Source: JBJFGR01 sp051892875 (lineage in GTDB: Bacteria > Pseudomonadota > Gammaproteobacteria > Enterobacterales > Succinivibrionaceae). Taken from it: a stretch of 34,772 nt of DNA. Shown in pieces: positions 24,138 through 32,724 of the stretch. Location: assembly GCA_051892875.1 (NCBI GenBank), contig JBJFGR010000125.1:1-34772 (forward strand), written 5' to 3'. Position numbers and translations under genes: made by a program. Position 1 is the stretch's first letter. Each line of letters opens with the position of its first letter. The notes beneath the pieces were generated by a model. That model had not been told where the DNA came from. It searched no databases and saw nothing but the letters and a program-made list of their open reading frames with translations.

Positions 24138-24201
24138 GTAAAGAGGTTGGTTAAAGATTAATACTTATCAAGTAAGGGATTGATAAGTTCTTTCTCTTTA
24201 C
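24138..24201 (-). other. Nested 5'-terminal leader structure after early promoter
   Basis: Outer stem: minus strand GTAAAGAG (24201-24194) pairs with CTCTTTAC (24145-24138), eight perfect pairs starting at the last G of the promoter motif. Inner stem: ACTTATCAA (24188-24180 read on minus) with TTGATAAGT (24171-24163), nine pairs. Together they make a 64-base structured leader, the most elaborate of the set. It fills most of the gene-free stretch 24090-24250. Confidence 0.65.
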
Positions 24202-24219
24202 ACTATTATTATATATAAT
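24201..24219 (-). promoter_or_regulatory. Early-type promoter motif
   Basis: Minus strand ATTATATATAATAATAGTG, 112 bases before the start at 24089 and just after the terminator of the primase gene. Confidence 0.75.
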
Positions 24220-24220
24220 C

Positions 24221-24254
24221 AAAAAATAATTTAAGGGGATTTTAATCCCCTTAA
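24221..24254 (-). terminator. Terminator overlapping the primase stop codon
   Basis: Stem TTAAGGGGATT / AATCCCCTTAA including the stop codon of the primase gene. A U-run (six A at 24221-24226 on plus) follows on the minus strand. Confidence 0.8.
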
Positions 24255-25264
24255 ACTTTTATAACTCCGTCTACTATTCTATCTCTAGGAACTCCAAAGT
24301 CTTTTTCGTTTTGATATACATTACGGTGTATATAAATATCACATCCAAATACCTTTAAAGTGTTGACTATACCTCTCATAAAGTAATCACTTACGTCTTT
24401 ATCAGGAAAGTAGTGTATTTCAAAATCATATATTCCGTAATTTAGTATCAAGAATTGTATAGCCGAAAGATAAGCTTTACCTTTACCTGCAATGAATATA
24501 GAATTGTAATGGTCTTGAATTACATTAAAGTATATACTTAATATATCAAATGGACCTTCTCCTATATAAATTTTGAGATGTTCATCTATATTAAAAGAAG
24601 TTGGTATAATATAATAATCATTTTTAGCTACAGTTTTAAACAAGTTATAGTTTATATACTTAGCATTGATATTATCGTGAACTGGACCTACTTCTAGATT
24701 TCTCATATTAAGAGATCCGTTAGATCTAGATAAGAATCCAACAAAATTTGTATTAAGTTGTTTTACTATATCAATATTTCTAGTAAAGTATTTTATACCA
24801 TTAGACTGGATTAAATCTCCAAGATTCAATACAATCTTACAATTTAAACAATCTTGATAGGTTAGGCTCAAGCCTAACCTATTGTTGATGTAATTTAATT
24901 TATATCTAGATGCTTTGCATTCAGTAACATAGTTATTGTTCACATTATAAATGATATCCTTGTTCTTCACATAAGTTCTATATGAGGATACTTTATTAGC
25001 TTTAACTACTTCTTTACCGATATCATTATCTAATCCAAACATAGATAGAAAATCTAAGTTAACTATACCTGAATTTCTACATTTGTAACAGTTATACATG
25101 ATAGGTTCGTTATCGTTAGACTCAAAAGGTCCAATATATAAATGTCCTTTAGTATCGTTGCATCCTGGAAAAACACAATTACATATAATCTGTTTACCTC
25201 CTGAACCTATTCGTGCAGACGGTATATTAGATATTAAGAATTGTTTTAAATCATTCTTATCCAT
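24251..25264 (-). CDS. DNA primase, DnaG-type
   Basis: Makes RNA primers for lagging-strand synthesis. A 337-residue protein with an N-terminal zinc-binding domain (C30-x4-C35, then C59-x2-C62 in YNCYKCRNSG, with H41 nearby) and a Toprim domain. The latter opens with YIGEGPFDIL (E236 catalytic) and continues to HYFPDKDVSDY with the DxD-type metal ligands. It is shorter than bacterial DnaG (about 580) and has no helicase domain; a separate helicase is expected elsewhere. It is co-transcribed with 25270-26283 (five-base gap) and probably reached by read-through from the early promoter at 27917. ATG 25264 has AAAGGAGTAATT upstream. Confidence 0.88.
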   Translation of the reverse strand: MDKNDLKQFLISNIPSARIGSGGKQIICNCVFPGCNDTKGHLYIGPFESNDNEPIMYNCYKCRNSGIVNLDFLSMFGLDNDIGKEVVKANKVSSYRTYVKNKDIIYNVNNNYVTECKASRYKLNYINNRLGLSLTYQDCLNCKIVLNLGDLIQSNGIKYFTRNIDIVKQLNTNFVGFLSRSNGSLNMRNLEVGPVHDNINAKYINYNLFKTVAKNDYYIIPTSFNIDEHLKIYIGEGPFDILSIYFNVIQDHYNSIFIAGKGKAYLSAIQFLILNYGIYDFEIHYFPDKDVSDYFMRGIVNTLKVFGCDIYIHRNVYQNEKDFGVPRDRIVDGVIKV

Positions 25265-25269
25265 AATAA

Positions 25270-26283
25270 TTACTCCTTTGAATATTCATATGATAATACT
25301 ATTATATCAAATGGAAGCGTGGTTATTTTTTTATCATCATTTTCGATTGTACATACTTCAAATACTTCACTTATGATATCATACATCTCATCATATGATT
25401 GTTCTTTATCGAATATCATAGTACCAAATCTGAAAGATAACAATTCTTCTAAAGACTCATCTATTTCATTGATATCAGTACTACTATTAAAATTTTTAAT
25501 ACTATTCAACTGCTCTTCTGTAATATCAGAAAGATTTGTTCCTGGCGTAACAGTAGGTATAACTATAAAATCTATATTAGACCTTGATAAAGCATCAGTA
25601 ATCATTCCGATTAATTTTTCGATACTATTATCATTTACTTGAACAGTAGATACTATACACTTATAAGGAAATTTTTCAAGAAAAATTTCATTGACTTCAT
25701 CATATGAATCAGCTTCCAAAATATCATTCTTTGTAGACATAATAAATCTATCGACTTCTATTTCTAAATCTTTTAGAAAGAAGTTTTTGTTTCTATTAAT
25801 AGTATCAGGAGATATACAATTCCTGATAAGTCTATTCTCGGCTAGTTCTATATTAATAGCTTCTTTATTATTATAGACTTGTAAAGACATTTTAGACAAA
25901 ATTATACCAAGATTCATCTTTATAACATCTATGAGCTCATCCATAAGTCTATTTATTTTTTCACCATCTTTAGGAATACATTCTCTTAATGTCTCAAGAT
26001 ATTCAGAATAAATATCATCTAGGATATTATAATCTATTTCATCGAATGATAAAGAATTAGCTTTACGTTGAATAAATACTGGTAAATTTTTGTTGTTAGG
26101 TACTATAGGACTCAATAATTTTTTAGGAACTATTAAAGTTTGATGTGTTTGGTCAGAGATACATATATACTTATTACTGAATAAAGACTTCTTCTTTACT
26201 ACAGTAACACTATATGTATCATTAGCAATATACTGGCTTCCTAATATGTCAAACATATATCTTTTTCCAATTTCAATTTTCAT
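25270..26283 (-). CDS. Unknown protein preceding the primase
   Basis: A 337-residue soluble protein. The frame extends five codons further to a TTG, but that TTG begins the GGAGG ribosome site itself, so ATG 26283 is the start. The N-terminal strand set (MKIEIGKRYMFDILG...YSVTVVKKKSLFSNKYICIS) looks like a small beta-barrel, OB- or SH3-like. The middle is helical, and the C-terminal part (IEKLIGMITDALSRSNIDFIVIP) is alpha/beta. There is no recognised family. Its coupling to the primase suggests a replication role, which is inference. No promoter of either class is seen in its 61-base upstream gap. Confidence 0.6.
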   Translation of the reverse strand: MKIEIGKRYMFDILGSQYIANDTYSVTVVKKKSLFSNKYICISDQTHQTLIVPKKLLSPIVPNNKNLPVFIQRKANSLSFDEIDYNILDDIYSEYLETLRECIPKDGEKINRLMDELIDVIKMNLGIILSKMSLQVYNNKEAINIELAENRLIRNCISPDTINRNKNFFLKDLEIEVDRFIMSTKNDILEADSYDEVNEIFLEKFPYKCIVSTVQVNDNSIEKLIGMITDALSRSNIDFIVIPTVTPGTNLSDITEEQLNSIKNFNSSTDINEIDESLEELLSFRFGTMIFDKEQSYDEMYDIISEVFEVCTIENDDKKITTLPFDIIVLSYEYSKE

Positions 26284-26301
26284 ATTAAATACCTCCAAAA
26301 T

Positions 26302-26344
26302 AAAAAAATATTTAATGAGGGAAGATTTTGTCTTCCCTCATTAA
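26302..26344 (-). terminator. Rho-independent terminator after the 512-residue gene
   Basis: Stem TTAATGAGGGAAGA / TCTTCCCTCATTAA, 14 perfect pairs with a short loop. A U-run (seven A at 26302-26308) follows on the minus strand. With no promoter behind it, read-through probably supplies the primase unit. Confidence 0.8.
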
Positions 26345-27883
26345 TTATATTAGACAAACATACATTAGAAACTCTTCAAGAATCAAATCTGAAGATACTT
26401 CTATTTTCTTGCCATTTAATTCGCGGTTATGATAGTCAATAAATTCGAATTCGCTAGATAATATGATAGCAATATCGCTTAAGATTGCCTTTTCAATCTT
26501 AGGATTTCTATATTTTAATCTAACTGTTTCGAATAGCTCTGAAGATTCGAGTTTAGACATCTCTTTCTTGTTAATAGTATTTTTAGTAATAATTCTAACA
26601 ACTCTACTTGATATAATATAAGGGAGCTGTATCATATTATTACTTTCTAATAGTCTCCTTGCCGATATGATTAGTTTTATATAATCTCTAGCATTGATGG
26701 ATTTGATAGACATATCATCACCAAACTGTCCAAAGAATAAGTTAGATATTAATTTAAACTGAAAAGCGTTTATAACTATCTTTCCTCCTTTAGATAATTC
26801 ATGATAATAAAAATCTATTTCATCGTCATCGAAAGGACCAAATCTATTAGTTATATTCTGCATAGTCTTAGCGCAATTGAACTTATTTTGTAAGAACAAT
26901 GCTTCATTAGATTTGATTAAATAAGCTTCAAACTTATCAAACTCTGAAGTATTATCTTCACCATCTCTTTTAGACGCAGATAGCTTGATATAATCATACT
27001 CATAACCTATACCTATATTATACTTAATAGCATTTTGTATAGATGCAAAGTTATAAGTTATCATGTTAGCATCATATCTATATTTAGGCATGACCTGAGT
27101 GATAATAATCTTTAAAGCATCATCACTGTTACTTATAGGGTCCATACCTCTAATTTTACACATATTCCAAAGCTGAGTATTAGTCTTATAATGCCTCATC
27201 ATTGTAGTGTAAGTTGTTTCATAGAGTTTTGCTGTTAGGTCTACATCTTTATACTTATCAAATAGTAATGAAAATATTCCAATTACGAATTCGTCTACTC
27301 CATCAGTCATTTTCTTTTTATACATAAAGTGACAGATTAGAGGGATAAGTATATTCATAAACATGGAAATTTCCATTAAGTATTTACCGTGAGTATCGGT
27401 ATATTGCAGACCCTCGTTATTCTTGTTTCTATAAACAAGATTTAGTTGATAATTTTCTTGAACCATTCTACCAACTTTTTCATACATTCTATCAGATAGA
27501 ATTTGTGTTTTGATATCATTGATAAAACAGTATTCAGGATAAGGATGAACATCACCATTAGTACATACTACACCGTAGTCAATCATACATTTCATACGAT
27601 AGAATATTACCAAAAGTTCATGATCAATATCATAGAACTTTTCAAAGTAATTCAAATATTGACAGATATGCTCTCTTACCTCATCAGAGTTGTAACATTT
27701 CTTTGTAGATAAGATAAAAGAGTCTAAAGATAGATTCGGAGGGACATTATAAAAGCTCGATACTGGAACTAATATTGCCCCTTTGACATGTTTAAAGACA
27801 ACATCTTTTTCTAAAGCCATCCAATTGTCTACATAAGTCCACATTTCATTGTTTAAATCAAACAAACTAAAATTTTGTTGCAT
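26345..27883 (-). CDS. Unknown early protein, 512 residues
   Basis: A large, mainly helical soluble protein, first gene behind the early-type promoter at 27917-27935, with TTAGGAGGAG before ATG 27883. Hydrophobic helical segments around residues 170-215 (YLMEISMFMNILIPLICHFMYKK) look buried rather than membrane-spanning. I see no catalytic motif and do not recognise a family. Its position upstream of the primase pair suggests a DNA-replication or transcription role; this is inference only. Confidence 0.6.
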   Translation of the reverse strand: MQQNFSLFDLNNEMWTYVDNWMALEKDVVFKHVKGAILVPVSSFYNVPPNLSLDSFILSTKKCYNSDEVREHICQYLNYFEKFYDIDHELLVIFYRMKCMIDYGVVCTNGDVHPYPEYCFINDIKTQILSDRMYEKVGRMVQENYQLNLVYRNKNNEGLQYTDTHGKYLMEISMFMNILIPLICHFMYKKKMTDGVDEFVIGIFSLLFDKYKDVDLTAKLYETTYTTMMRHYKTNTQLWNMCKIRGMDPISNSDDALKIIITQVMPKYRYDANMITYNFASIQNAIKYNIGIGYEYDYIKLSASKRDGEDNTSEFDKFEAYLIKSNEALFLQNKFNCAKTMQNITNRFGPFDDDEIDFYYHELSKGGKIVINAFQFKLISNLFFGQFGDDMSIKSINARDYIKLIISARRLLESNNMIQLPYIISSRVVRIITKNTINKKEMSKLESSELFETVRLKYRNPKIEKAILSDIAIILSSEFEFIDYHNRELNGKKIEVSSDLILEEFLMYVCLI

Positions 27884-27916
27884 TTTAAACTCCTCCTAAA
27901 AGTTTTATTAGTATTA

Positions 27917-27935
27917 CACTTATATAATATATAAC
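27917..27935 (-). promoter_or_regulatory. Early-type promoter motif without leader stem
   Basis: Minus strand GTTATATATTATATAAGTG, only 34 bases before the start at 27883. It is the one copy where no stem-loop follows, perhaps because the leader is too short to hold one and a ribosome site. Confidence 0.65.
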
Positions 27936-27936
27936 C

Positions 27937-28719
27937 TCATATCTTTTTAACTTTTTTAGTATTATGTGTCATTTTAGATTTTTTAGACACAATACTAGAT
28001 TTATTCACTAATTTAGTTATCTTCATTAATGGCTCAGATACTACATCAGGAATTAAACTCTTAGATTTCAATACTCTAGAAGATTTACTAATACCATTTC
28101 GAGCTTTTTTGGTTTTTTGATAAGTTTTAAATTCAGCTTCCTTTATAGCCCACATAGGTATTTCTTTAGATATAGAAGTAGAGAAAGTACCTTTACTAAA
28201 TCTTTCAAAGTTACCTAGATTTAAGAGGTTTTTTCTTTGCATGAGTATATATACAACATAAAAACTTTTAACCCAACCTATTGTATTTCCAGGGTTTCTC
28301 ATATTAGCTCTTTGAGCAAGAGATTTAAATGGCAACTTAATTTCCAATTCAGGAATTGTTAAACCATGAGTTTTAAATGCATAGGCATATGTATATACAA
28401 AGTTTGGGTCATTTGAGAAAAACTTTACATAATATTTGTTTAAGTTATCAGTTTGTTTTTCTTCAGGGGCAGAAAATTCTATAACTACATCATAATAAAA
28501 TCCTGGATTAGACTCTGATGGTAGTTTAGTATAGACATAGTATTTGTGTTTTTCTTTAACTGATACACAATTAAGTTTAATTTCTCCTTGTTTTTCTAAT
28601 GTATTTAACTTATCTAAATATATAGATTCAACGTTTGGTTTCGGGGTAGCATTAGTCGCGCTCCCCCAACCTGCTGGATTATTGATATATTGTTCCATCG
28701 TCATAACCATTTTAGCCAT
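27937..28719 (-). CDS. Probable virion protein with basic C-terminal tail
   Basis: A 260-residue protein beginning MAKMVMTMEQYINNPAGWGSA, an N-terminus I associate with small phage virion proteins but cannot name. Residues 45-165 form a compact alpha/beta domain. From about residue 185 the sequence is highly basic (KTYQKTKKARNGISKSSRVLKSK ... KKSKMTHNTKKVKKI), suggesting nucleic-acid contact. It has a late-type promoter at 28751-28763 and CGGGAGGTAAC before ATG 28719. No terminator is seen before the early promoter just behind its stop. A DNA-associated head protein is the best guess. Confidence 0.6.
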   Translation of the reverse strand: MAKMVMTMEQYINNPAGWGSATNATPKPNVESIYLDKLNTLEKQGEIKLNCVSVKEKHKYYVYTKLPSESNPGFYYDVVIEFSAPEEKQTDNLNKYYVKFFSNDPNFVYTYAYAFKTHGLTIPELEIKLPFKSLAQRANMRNPGNTIGWVKSFYVVYILMQRKNLLNLGNFERFSKGTFSTSISKEIPMWAIKEAEFKTYQKTKKARNGISKSSRVLKSKSLIPDVVSEPLMKITKLVNKSSIVSKKSKMTHNTKKVKKI

Positions 28720-28750
28720 AAATCGTTACCTCCCGATTATTGATAAGATA

Positions 28751-28763
28751 TTATAGTTAAGTT
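28751..28763 (-). promoter_or_regulatory. Late-type promoter AACT-N6-TAA
   Basis: Minus strand AACTTAACTATAA, 31 bases before the start at 28719. Confidence 0.55.
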
Positions 28764-28781
28764 ACTTTCTATGTAAATTGC

Positions 28782-28818
28782 AAAAAATAATCCGCTTGGC
28801 AATAACGGATTATTTTTT
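28782..28818 (-). terminator. Rho-independent terminator
   Basis: Stem AAAAAATAATCCG / CGGATTATTTTTT with an 11-base loop; the U arm provides the tract. It ends the transcript of the 145-residue early gene at 28827. Confidence 0.8.
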
Positions 28819-28826
28819 AAACAGCC

Positions 28827-29264
28827 TTATGCATTTATAATGCAGTTTACTGTTTTATAGAGTGAACGTTTAAACTCGTTCATTTTCTTTGTGTTTTTGC
28901 TGTAGTGGTCTAGAGAATAATCGTAGACTACCATTTTTATGCCGCATTCAAATACGACATAAGCCGTATCATACTTGAATTCAGTACTGATAACATTTCC
29001 GAACGCATATCTTATCATTCGGGAAATTATTTCGGCTAATCTCGTAGGAGAGAGATTAACCGTTGTATAAAGTTCTTCAGATATTGAATGCTCGAAGAAC
29101 TCGTAACCATGCATGAAATATTGCCTTGGAAAAGGCAATGATTCTTGTGCGTATTTGATATACGCACGATGGATAATATTGCTATCATTATCCAAGAACC
29201 TAACAATATAGGTTCTAGTTTCAGTTTCTTCTTTTTTGTTATATGAATTATTATTCATAAACAT
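28827..29264 (-). CDS. Unknown early protein, 145 residues
   Basis: A small soluble protein, sole gene between an early-type promoter (29321-29339) and a terminator (28782-28818). ATG 29264 has CGGAGGTG five bases upstream. The pattern is beta strands then helix: TRTYIVRFLDNDSNIIHRAYIKY, then LAEIISRMIRYAFG, then TAYVVFECGIKMVVYDYS. There is no known motif. Its independent early transcription makes it a candidate host-takeover protein, which is inference. Confidence 0.6.
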   Translation of the reverse strand: MFMNNNSYNKKEETETRTYIVRFLDNDSNIIHRAYIKYAQESLPFPRQYFMHGYEFFEHSISEELYTTVNLSPTRLAEIISRMIRYAFGNVISTEFKYDTAYVVFECGIKMVVYDYSLDHYSKNTKKMNEFKRSLYKTVNCIINA

Positions 29265-29293
29265 AAAAACACCTCCGGGGATTTATTAATGTC

Positions 29294-29321
29294 GAGCAAG
29301 CCTGCCGTATGCTTCTTACTC
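29294..29321 (-). other. 5'-terminal stem-loop after early promoter
   Basis: Minus strand GAGTAAG (29321-29315) pairs with CTTGCTC (29300-29294), seven pairs with one U-G wobble, 14-base loop. It starts at the last G of the promoter motif. Confidence 0.6.
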
Positions 29322-29339
29322 ACATAAATAATATATAAC
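29321..29339 (-). promoter_or_regulatory. Early-type promoter motif
   Basis: Minus strand GTTATATATTATTTATGTG, 57 bases before the start at 29264 and just after the terminator of the chaperonin gene. Confidence 0.7.
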
Positions 29340-29341
29340 TG

Positions 29342-29381
29342 AAATAAAATAAATTTACACAGGACCGAAGTCCTGTGTAAA
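29342..29381 (-). terminator. Terminator with UUCG loop after the chaperonin gene
   Basis: Stem TTTACACAGGAC / GTCCTGTGTAAA. On the minus strand the loop is UUCG closed by C-G, an extra-stable tetraloop. A U-rich stretch follows. Confidence 0.8.
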
Positions 29382-29387
29382 ATAATA

Positions 29388-31097
29388 TTAATATTTATAG
29401 TCATTAACGTTAGGGAGAAGCATTTGATTCGATGTAGCCATAATAGTAACTATCTTAGAAATAGAGTCTAATGCACAGATATCAGAATCTATACTAGAAA
29501 GTACGTGATTATCATATTCACCTGTTCTTAGATTAATAGGGCATACTTTTTCAAGACTTTCTTTTAAAACATCTTCTACTATATTTGAATTGTTATACCT
29601 ACTGTTATATAATAGCTTGATGATTGCCTCATATGAATTGTATATAATCTTGATCATATCATTTGTTATATTAATATCACATTTCGATGAATTTGATATT
29701 AAATCATGAGAAGCTCTAAAACCTTCAAAATTAGCACCATATCCAACACCATTCTTAGCAGCAGAACGGCAGTTTAATGCAGCGTCTTCCATAAGATCTC
29801 TTTGTTGATCTCTATCAGCTACAGTAACTCCGCCAATAAAAATTTCTACCATATTACCTTTAAGAGAATTTAATCTCTTCTTAAGTTTATATACTTCAGT
29901 AAGATTAGTACCCTCGACAGTAAGCTTATCAATTTCACCTTGTAAATAATTTAGAAGTTGATTAAACTTATTGGTATATTCACCTGTCTCAGTTATCATT
30001 AGCTGAGGATTGATAAATATAGTTTTACTATTATCAGAGCTAACCATATCAGCTGAACCTGCCATAATATCTACATTATCAGGAGTAGCTGCTAAACCGT
30101 GCTCAATATCCATTTTAAAGATTTCTGGATCAATATATTTCTTAATGTATTTACAACCACATAAATCACAAATATCTGAATATCCATCCATATCTACAAT
30201 ATTAGTAACGATATTTAAAGGTAGTTTTTGAGTAGATTTAGCTTTACTATTATATTGTACAATTTCATCCATGAATGCAGAAAAATCTCTAGAGATTTTA
30301 GGGGCAAGTATAACTGTAGGCACTACCTTATTAAAGTCTTTTTCTTTAAACATTGGATTGATAATGTTATTATGAAGAATCAAATCTAGATAAGCACCCA
30401 TTTCCATAGTATCAATTGGATCTTTGAATGCATATATTTTAGGATCAGATAGTTGACATTCATTAGTAACAGGATTGTTACAGAATGTGTTATCTATAAC
30501 ACCACTCTCAATTACCATACCATCTATTTCTTTAACATATGTAGTACCATTCATAGAAGCTTTTACATCTATATATACGTCTAATCCATAACTCTCGTAA
30601 ATTACTGCGAGTTCTCTAGCTAAATCCTCATTTCCATTAGTAGATATTAAAGCAATATCATACATATCCTTGATTGTAGCTGGACGTCCATAAGACTTAA
30701 TTTTTTCCTTGACTTCTTCAATAACACTCTTAAAATTTGAAATAATATCTGCTGGTGGAATTTCTGGATGTTGCTCTTCATATTCAGCTAAAGCTTTGAA
30801 TATATAATACGAAAGAATAGTTACTGATGTAGTAGAATCACCAACTTTGGTTGCTTGTGTTCTAGTTTCTGCTTCAATATCAGAACATACAGTTCTTTCA
30901 ATAGCACCTCCGAACTTGATATTTTTAAGGATAGTATGACCATCCTTAGTATATCTTGGTAAAGAATTTGCACCGCTATCGATAATAGTATTTGAACCAT
31001 AAGGCCCAAAAGATTTCGAAAGGATGTCCTTAAGAGTTTCTAGAGTCTCAAGTTGTACCTTTCTTAAAGTTTCTTTGTTAATAGCATTAGAAATCAT
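29388..31097 (-). CDS. GroEL-like phage chaperonin
   Basis: A 569-residue group I-like chaperonin that would fold phage proteins using ATP. Equatorial-domain motifs are clear: SFGPYGSNTIID (30-40), the TKDG loop (50-53), and KVGDSTTSVTIL with D87 at the same number as the catalytic D87 of E. coli GroEL (GDGTTT becomes GDSTTS). A C-terminal RDLMEDAALNCRSAAKNGVGYGAN corresponds to the RVEDAL.A.RAA.EEG.V.GGG region with the second catalytic Asp. The end (NLRTGEYDN) matches the GroEL NA.TGEY.D. The apical domain is strongly diverged, with its own Cys-rich loop (DICDLCGCKY). No GroES partner is seen. Similar chaperonins occur in phages EL, OBP and AR9. It has a late-type promoter. Confidence 0.92.
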   Translation of the reverse strand: MISNAINKETLRKVQLETLETLKDILSKSFGPYGSNTIIDSGANSLPRYTKDGHTILKNIKFGGAIERTVCSDIEAETRTQATKVGDSTTSVTILSYYIFKALAEYEEQHPEIPPADIISNFKSVIEEVKEKIKSYGRPATIKDMYDIALISTNGNEDLARELAVIYESYGLDVYIDVKASMNGTTYVKEIDGMVIESGVIDNTFCNNPVTNECQLSDPKIYAFKDPIDTMEMGAYLDLILHNNIINPMFKEKDFNKVVPTVILAPKISRDFSAFMDEIVQYNSKAKSTQKLPLNIVTNIVDMDGYSDICDLCGCKYIKKYIDPEIFKMDIEHGLAATPDNVDIMAGSADMVSSDNSKTIFINPQLMITETGEYTNKFNQLLNYLQGEIDKLTVEGTNLTEVYKLKKRLNSLKGNMVEIFIGGVTVADRDQQRDLMEDAALNCRSAAKNGVGYGANFEGFRASHDLISNSSKCDINITNDMIKIIYNSYEAIIKLLYNSRYNNSNIVEDVLKESLEKVCPINLRTGEYDNHVLSSIDSDICALDSISKIVTIMATSNQMLLPNVNDYKY

Positions 31098-31123
31098 TCT
31101 AATATCCTCCTTATATATTAAAT

Positions 31124-31136
31124 TTATTAAAGTGTT
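31124..31136 (-). promoter_or_regulatory. Late-type promoter AACA-N6-TAA
   Basis: Minus strand AACACTTTAATAA, 26 bases before the start of the chaperonin gene. Confidence 0.65.
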
Positions 31137-31150
31137 TAAGTTATAAAAAT

Positions 31151-31816
31151 TTATTGTGTAGTAACTAGAAGACGTATATCTTCTTTCTTATCATACACAT
31201 TAACAAATCCTAATCTATTCTCTGGTAAGAATACTTGAGCAATAGCTGGAAGAGGTACAAAACATTTATATTGTTTGTTATATTCTAGATTATATCTATA
31301 GCCTAGAGTAAAAATATGTTTATTCTTAAGAGGTCTCTTGAATAATATTAAATGAGATAATGATTTTACGAAAACTACATCAAAATCTTCATCTTTAGTA
31401 TCACTAAGCTCTCCTATTTGAACATTAAATTCAGGATTGAATCTTTTAATAGCATCATATTCTCTTTGACTATGGCAAAGTACAGTTATATTATAATTTC
31501 CTGCTTTTTGATATGTAGTCATTAATTTGAATACTCCATTAGGAACACATATTGCAAGAACGTCATCATATTTTTCTACACAAAGTTGCTTATAAATAGA
31601 AGTAGCAACATCAATATCATTTATACATACTGTTAAAGGATTCTCTTTAGTTCTATTTAAAAGCTTTTGTTTTATATCATGTAATTTTAATTTCATGATA
31701 TCTTGATTAATAAACTTAGGATTGTTGTAATCTCTTTGTATTATAGATACCATAGCTAAATCTACATCCATCAATGCTGAAAATTCAGTTACAATACTAG
31801 TAATTAAACCGTCCAT
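31151..31816 (-). CDS. Unknown protein after the SSB-like gene
   Basis: A 221-residue alpha/beta protein. Strands such as LAICVPNGVFKLMTTYQKAGNYNITVLCHSQ (in pieces) and FDVVFVKSLSHLILFKRPL suggest a Rossmann-like core with no clear nucleotide-binding loop. Short 65-base gap to the SSB-like gene with a terminator (31834-31874) and no promoter motif, so expression is probably by read-through. GAGGTGATATT precedes ATG 31816. Not recognised. Its place next to the SSB suggests a DNA-metabolism role. Confidence 0.6.
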   Translation of the reverse strand: MDGLITSIVTEFSALMDVDLAMVSIIQRDYNNPKFINQDIMKLKLHDIKQKLLNRTKENPLTVCINDIDVATSIYKQLCVEKYDDVLAICVPNGVFKLMTTYQKAGNYNITVLCHSQREYDAIKRFNPEFNVQIGELSDTKDEDFDVVFVKSLSHLILFKRPLKNKHIFTLGYRYNLEYNKQYKCFVPLPAIAQVFLPENRLGFVNVYDKKEDIRLLVTTQ

Positions 31817-31833
31817 AATATCACCTCATATCA

Positions 31834-31874
31834 AAAAATAATAATTATTGGGAGAGTCAAAACCCTCCCAATAA
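31834..31874 (-). terminator. Terminator after the SSB-like gene
   Basis: Stem TTATTGGGAG / CTCCCAATAA plus one further pair across a mismatch. On the minus strand a U-run follows (six A at 31833-31838). Confidence 0.75.
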
Positions 31875-31881
31875 GTTTTCA

Positions 31882-32694
31882 TTAAAAAGGAATGTTAGAA
31901 TCATCCAAGATATCTTCTAAATCTTCATAGCTATATTTTTCTTTTGAAGAAGATGTTGATATTGTATCAGTGCTAGAGTTGTTATCAAAGAATGATTTAG
32001 CAAATCCTTTACCACCATTATTTGATGATGTTTGAATACCGAGTTTCTCTTGAATAGAATTTATACGAGTTGTAATTCTACTCATATCATACTTCTGGTT
32101 ATCGATGATACTTGCAGCTATTGCAGCATTTACATTTTCTACGTAACTTTTTAGAACTTGTATAAACATCTCAAGTTCAGGATTAGATGTAGAAAATTCT
32201 TTTGTAAAGTTACTTCCACCTTTATAGTTTGTAATAGCATAGTAGTTATTAACAAACTGATATGCAATAGCAGAAGTAATTTCACCACTTTCTGAATCAA
32301 TTAGTTTAATTACTAAGAAGATTGAACCATCATCGACACCAAACTCTTCTCTACCATCAGTTAAGTAGATTAGTCCTTTATTGGTGTTGACACCGATATT
32401 ATTCCATCTATGAATATCATTTTGAAATGCTATACAGTTATCTAACAGTATCTTAGCTTTCATAGGAGATAGATAGATATCGATGCTATTATCCTTATCA
32501 ATAGTAGGAAAACTACCGCTAGCATTGGATGTATAAGGTGCAATGCTAATTTTTAAAAGTGACTTCCAGAAGCTAAAACTTAGACCAGATGGGTCAATCT
32601 TAGAATCTGGATTTGCAAATCTTACTGGCGAATAAGTTACTGGAGAGTAATCCTTTTTCTTATTAACACCATTATTAAAAGTACCTAGAGACAT
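31882..32694 (-). CDS. Single-stranded DNA-binding protein-like
   Basis: A 270-residue protein. Residues 1-200 begin MSLGTFNNGVNKKKDYSPVT and contain SFSFWKSLLKISIAPY and a run of strands consistent with an OB-type or phage SSB domain. Residues 205-255 are a Ser/Asn/Gly-rich linker. The C-terminus ends EDLEDILDDSNIPF, closely like the DDDIPF tip by which bacterial SSBs recruit partners. It would coat ssDNA during replication and tether the phage replisome. It is the first gene after the early promoter at 32739-32757, with AAGGAGGACG before ATG 32694. Family assignment rests on the tail and overall layout, not on a full match. Confidence 0.72.
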   Translation of the reverse strand: MSLGTFNNGVNKKKDYSPVTYSPVRFANPDSKIDPSGLSFSFWKSLLKISIAPYTSNASGSFPTIDKDNSIDIYLSPMKAKILLDNCIAFQNDIHRWNNIGVNTNKGLIYLTDGREEFGVDDGSIFLVIKLIDSESGEITSAIAYQFVNNYYAITNYKGGSNFTKEFSTSNPELEMFIQVLKSYVENVNAAIAASIIDNQKYDMSRITTRINSIQEKLGIQTSSNNGGKGFAKSFFDNNSSTDTISTSSSKEKYSYEDLEDILDDSNIPF

Positions 32695-32724
32695 ATAATC
32701 GTCCTCCTTAAAAATTTAAAAATC

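Noticed and set aside
26284..26298. TTG start giving MEVFNM before the pre-primase protein
   Set aside because: The TTG and next bases are the GGAGG ribosome site for the ATG at 26283.
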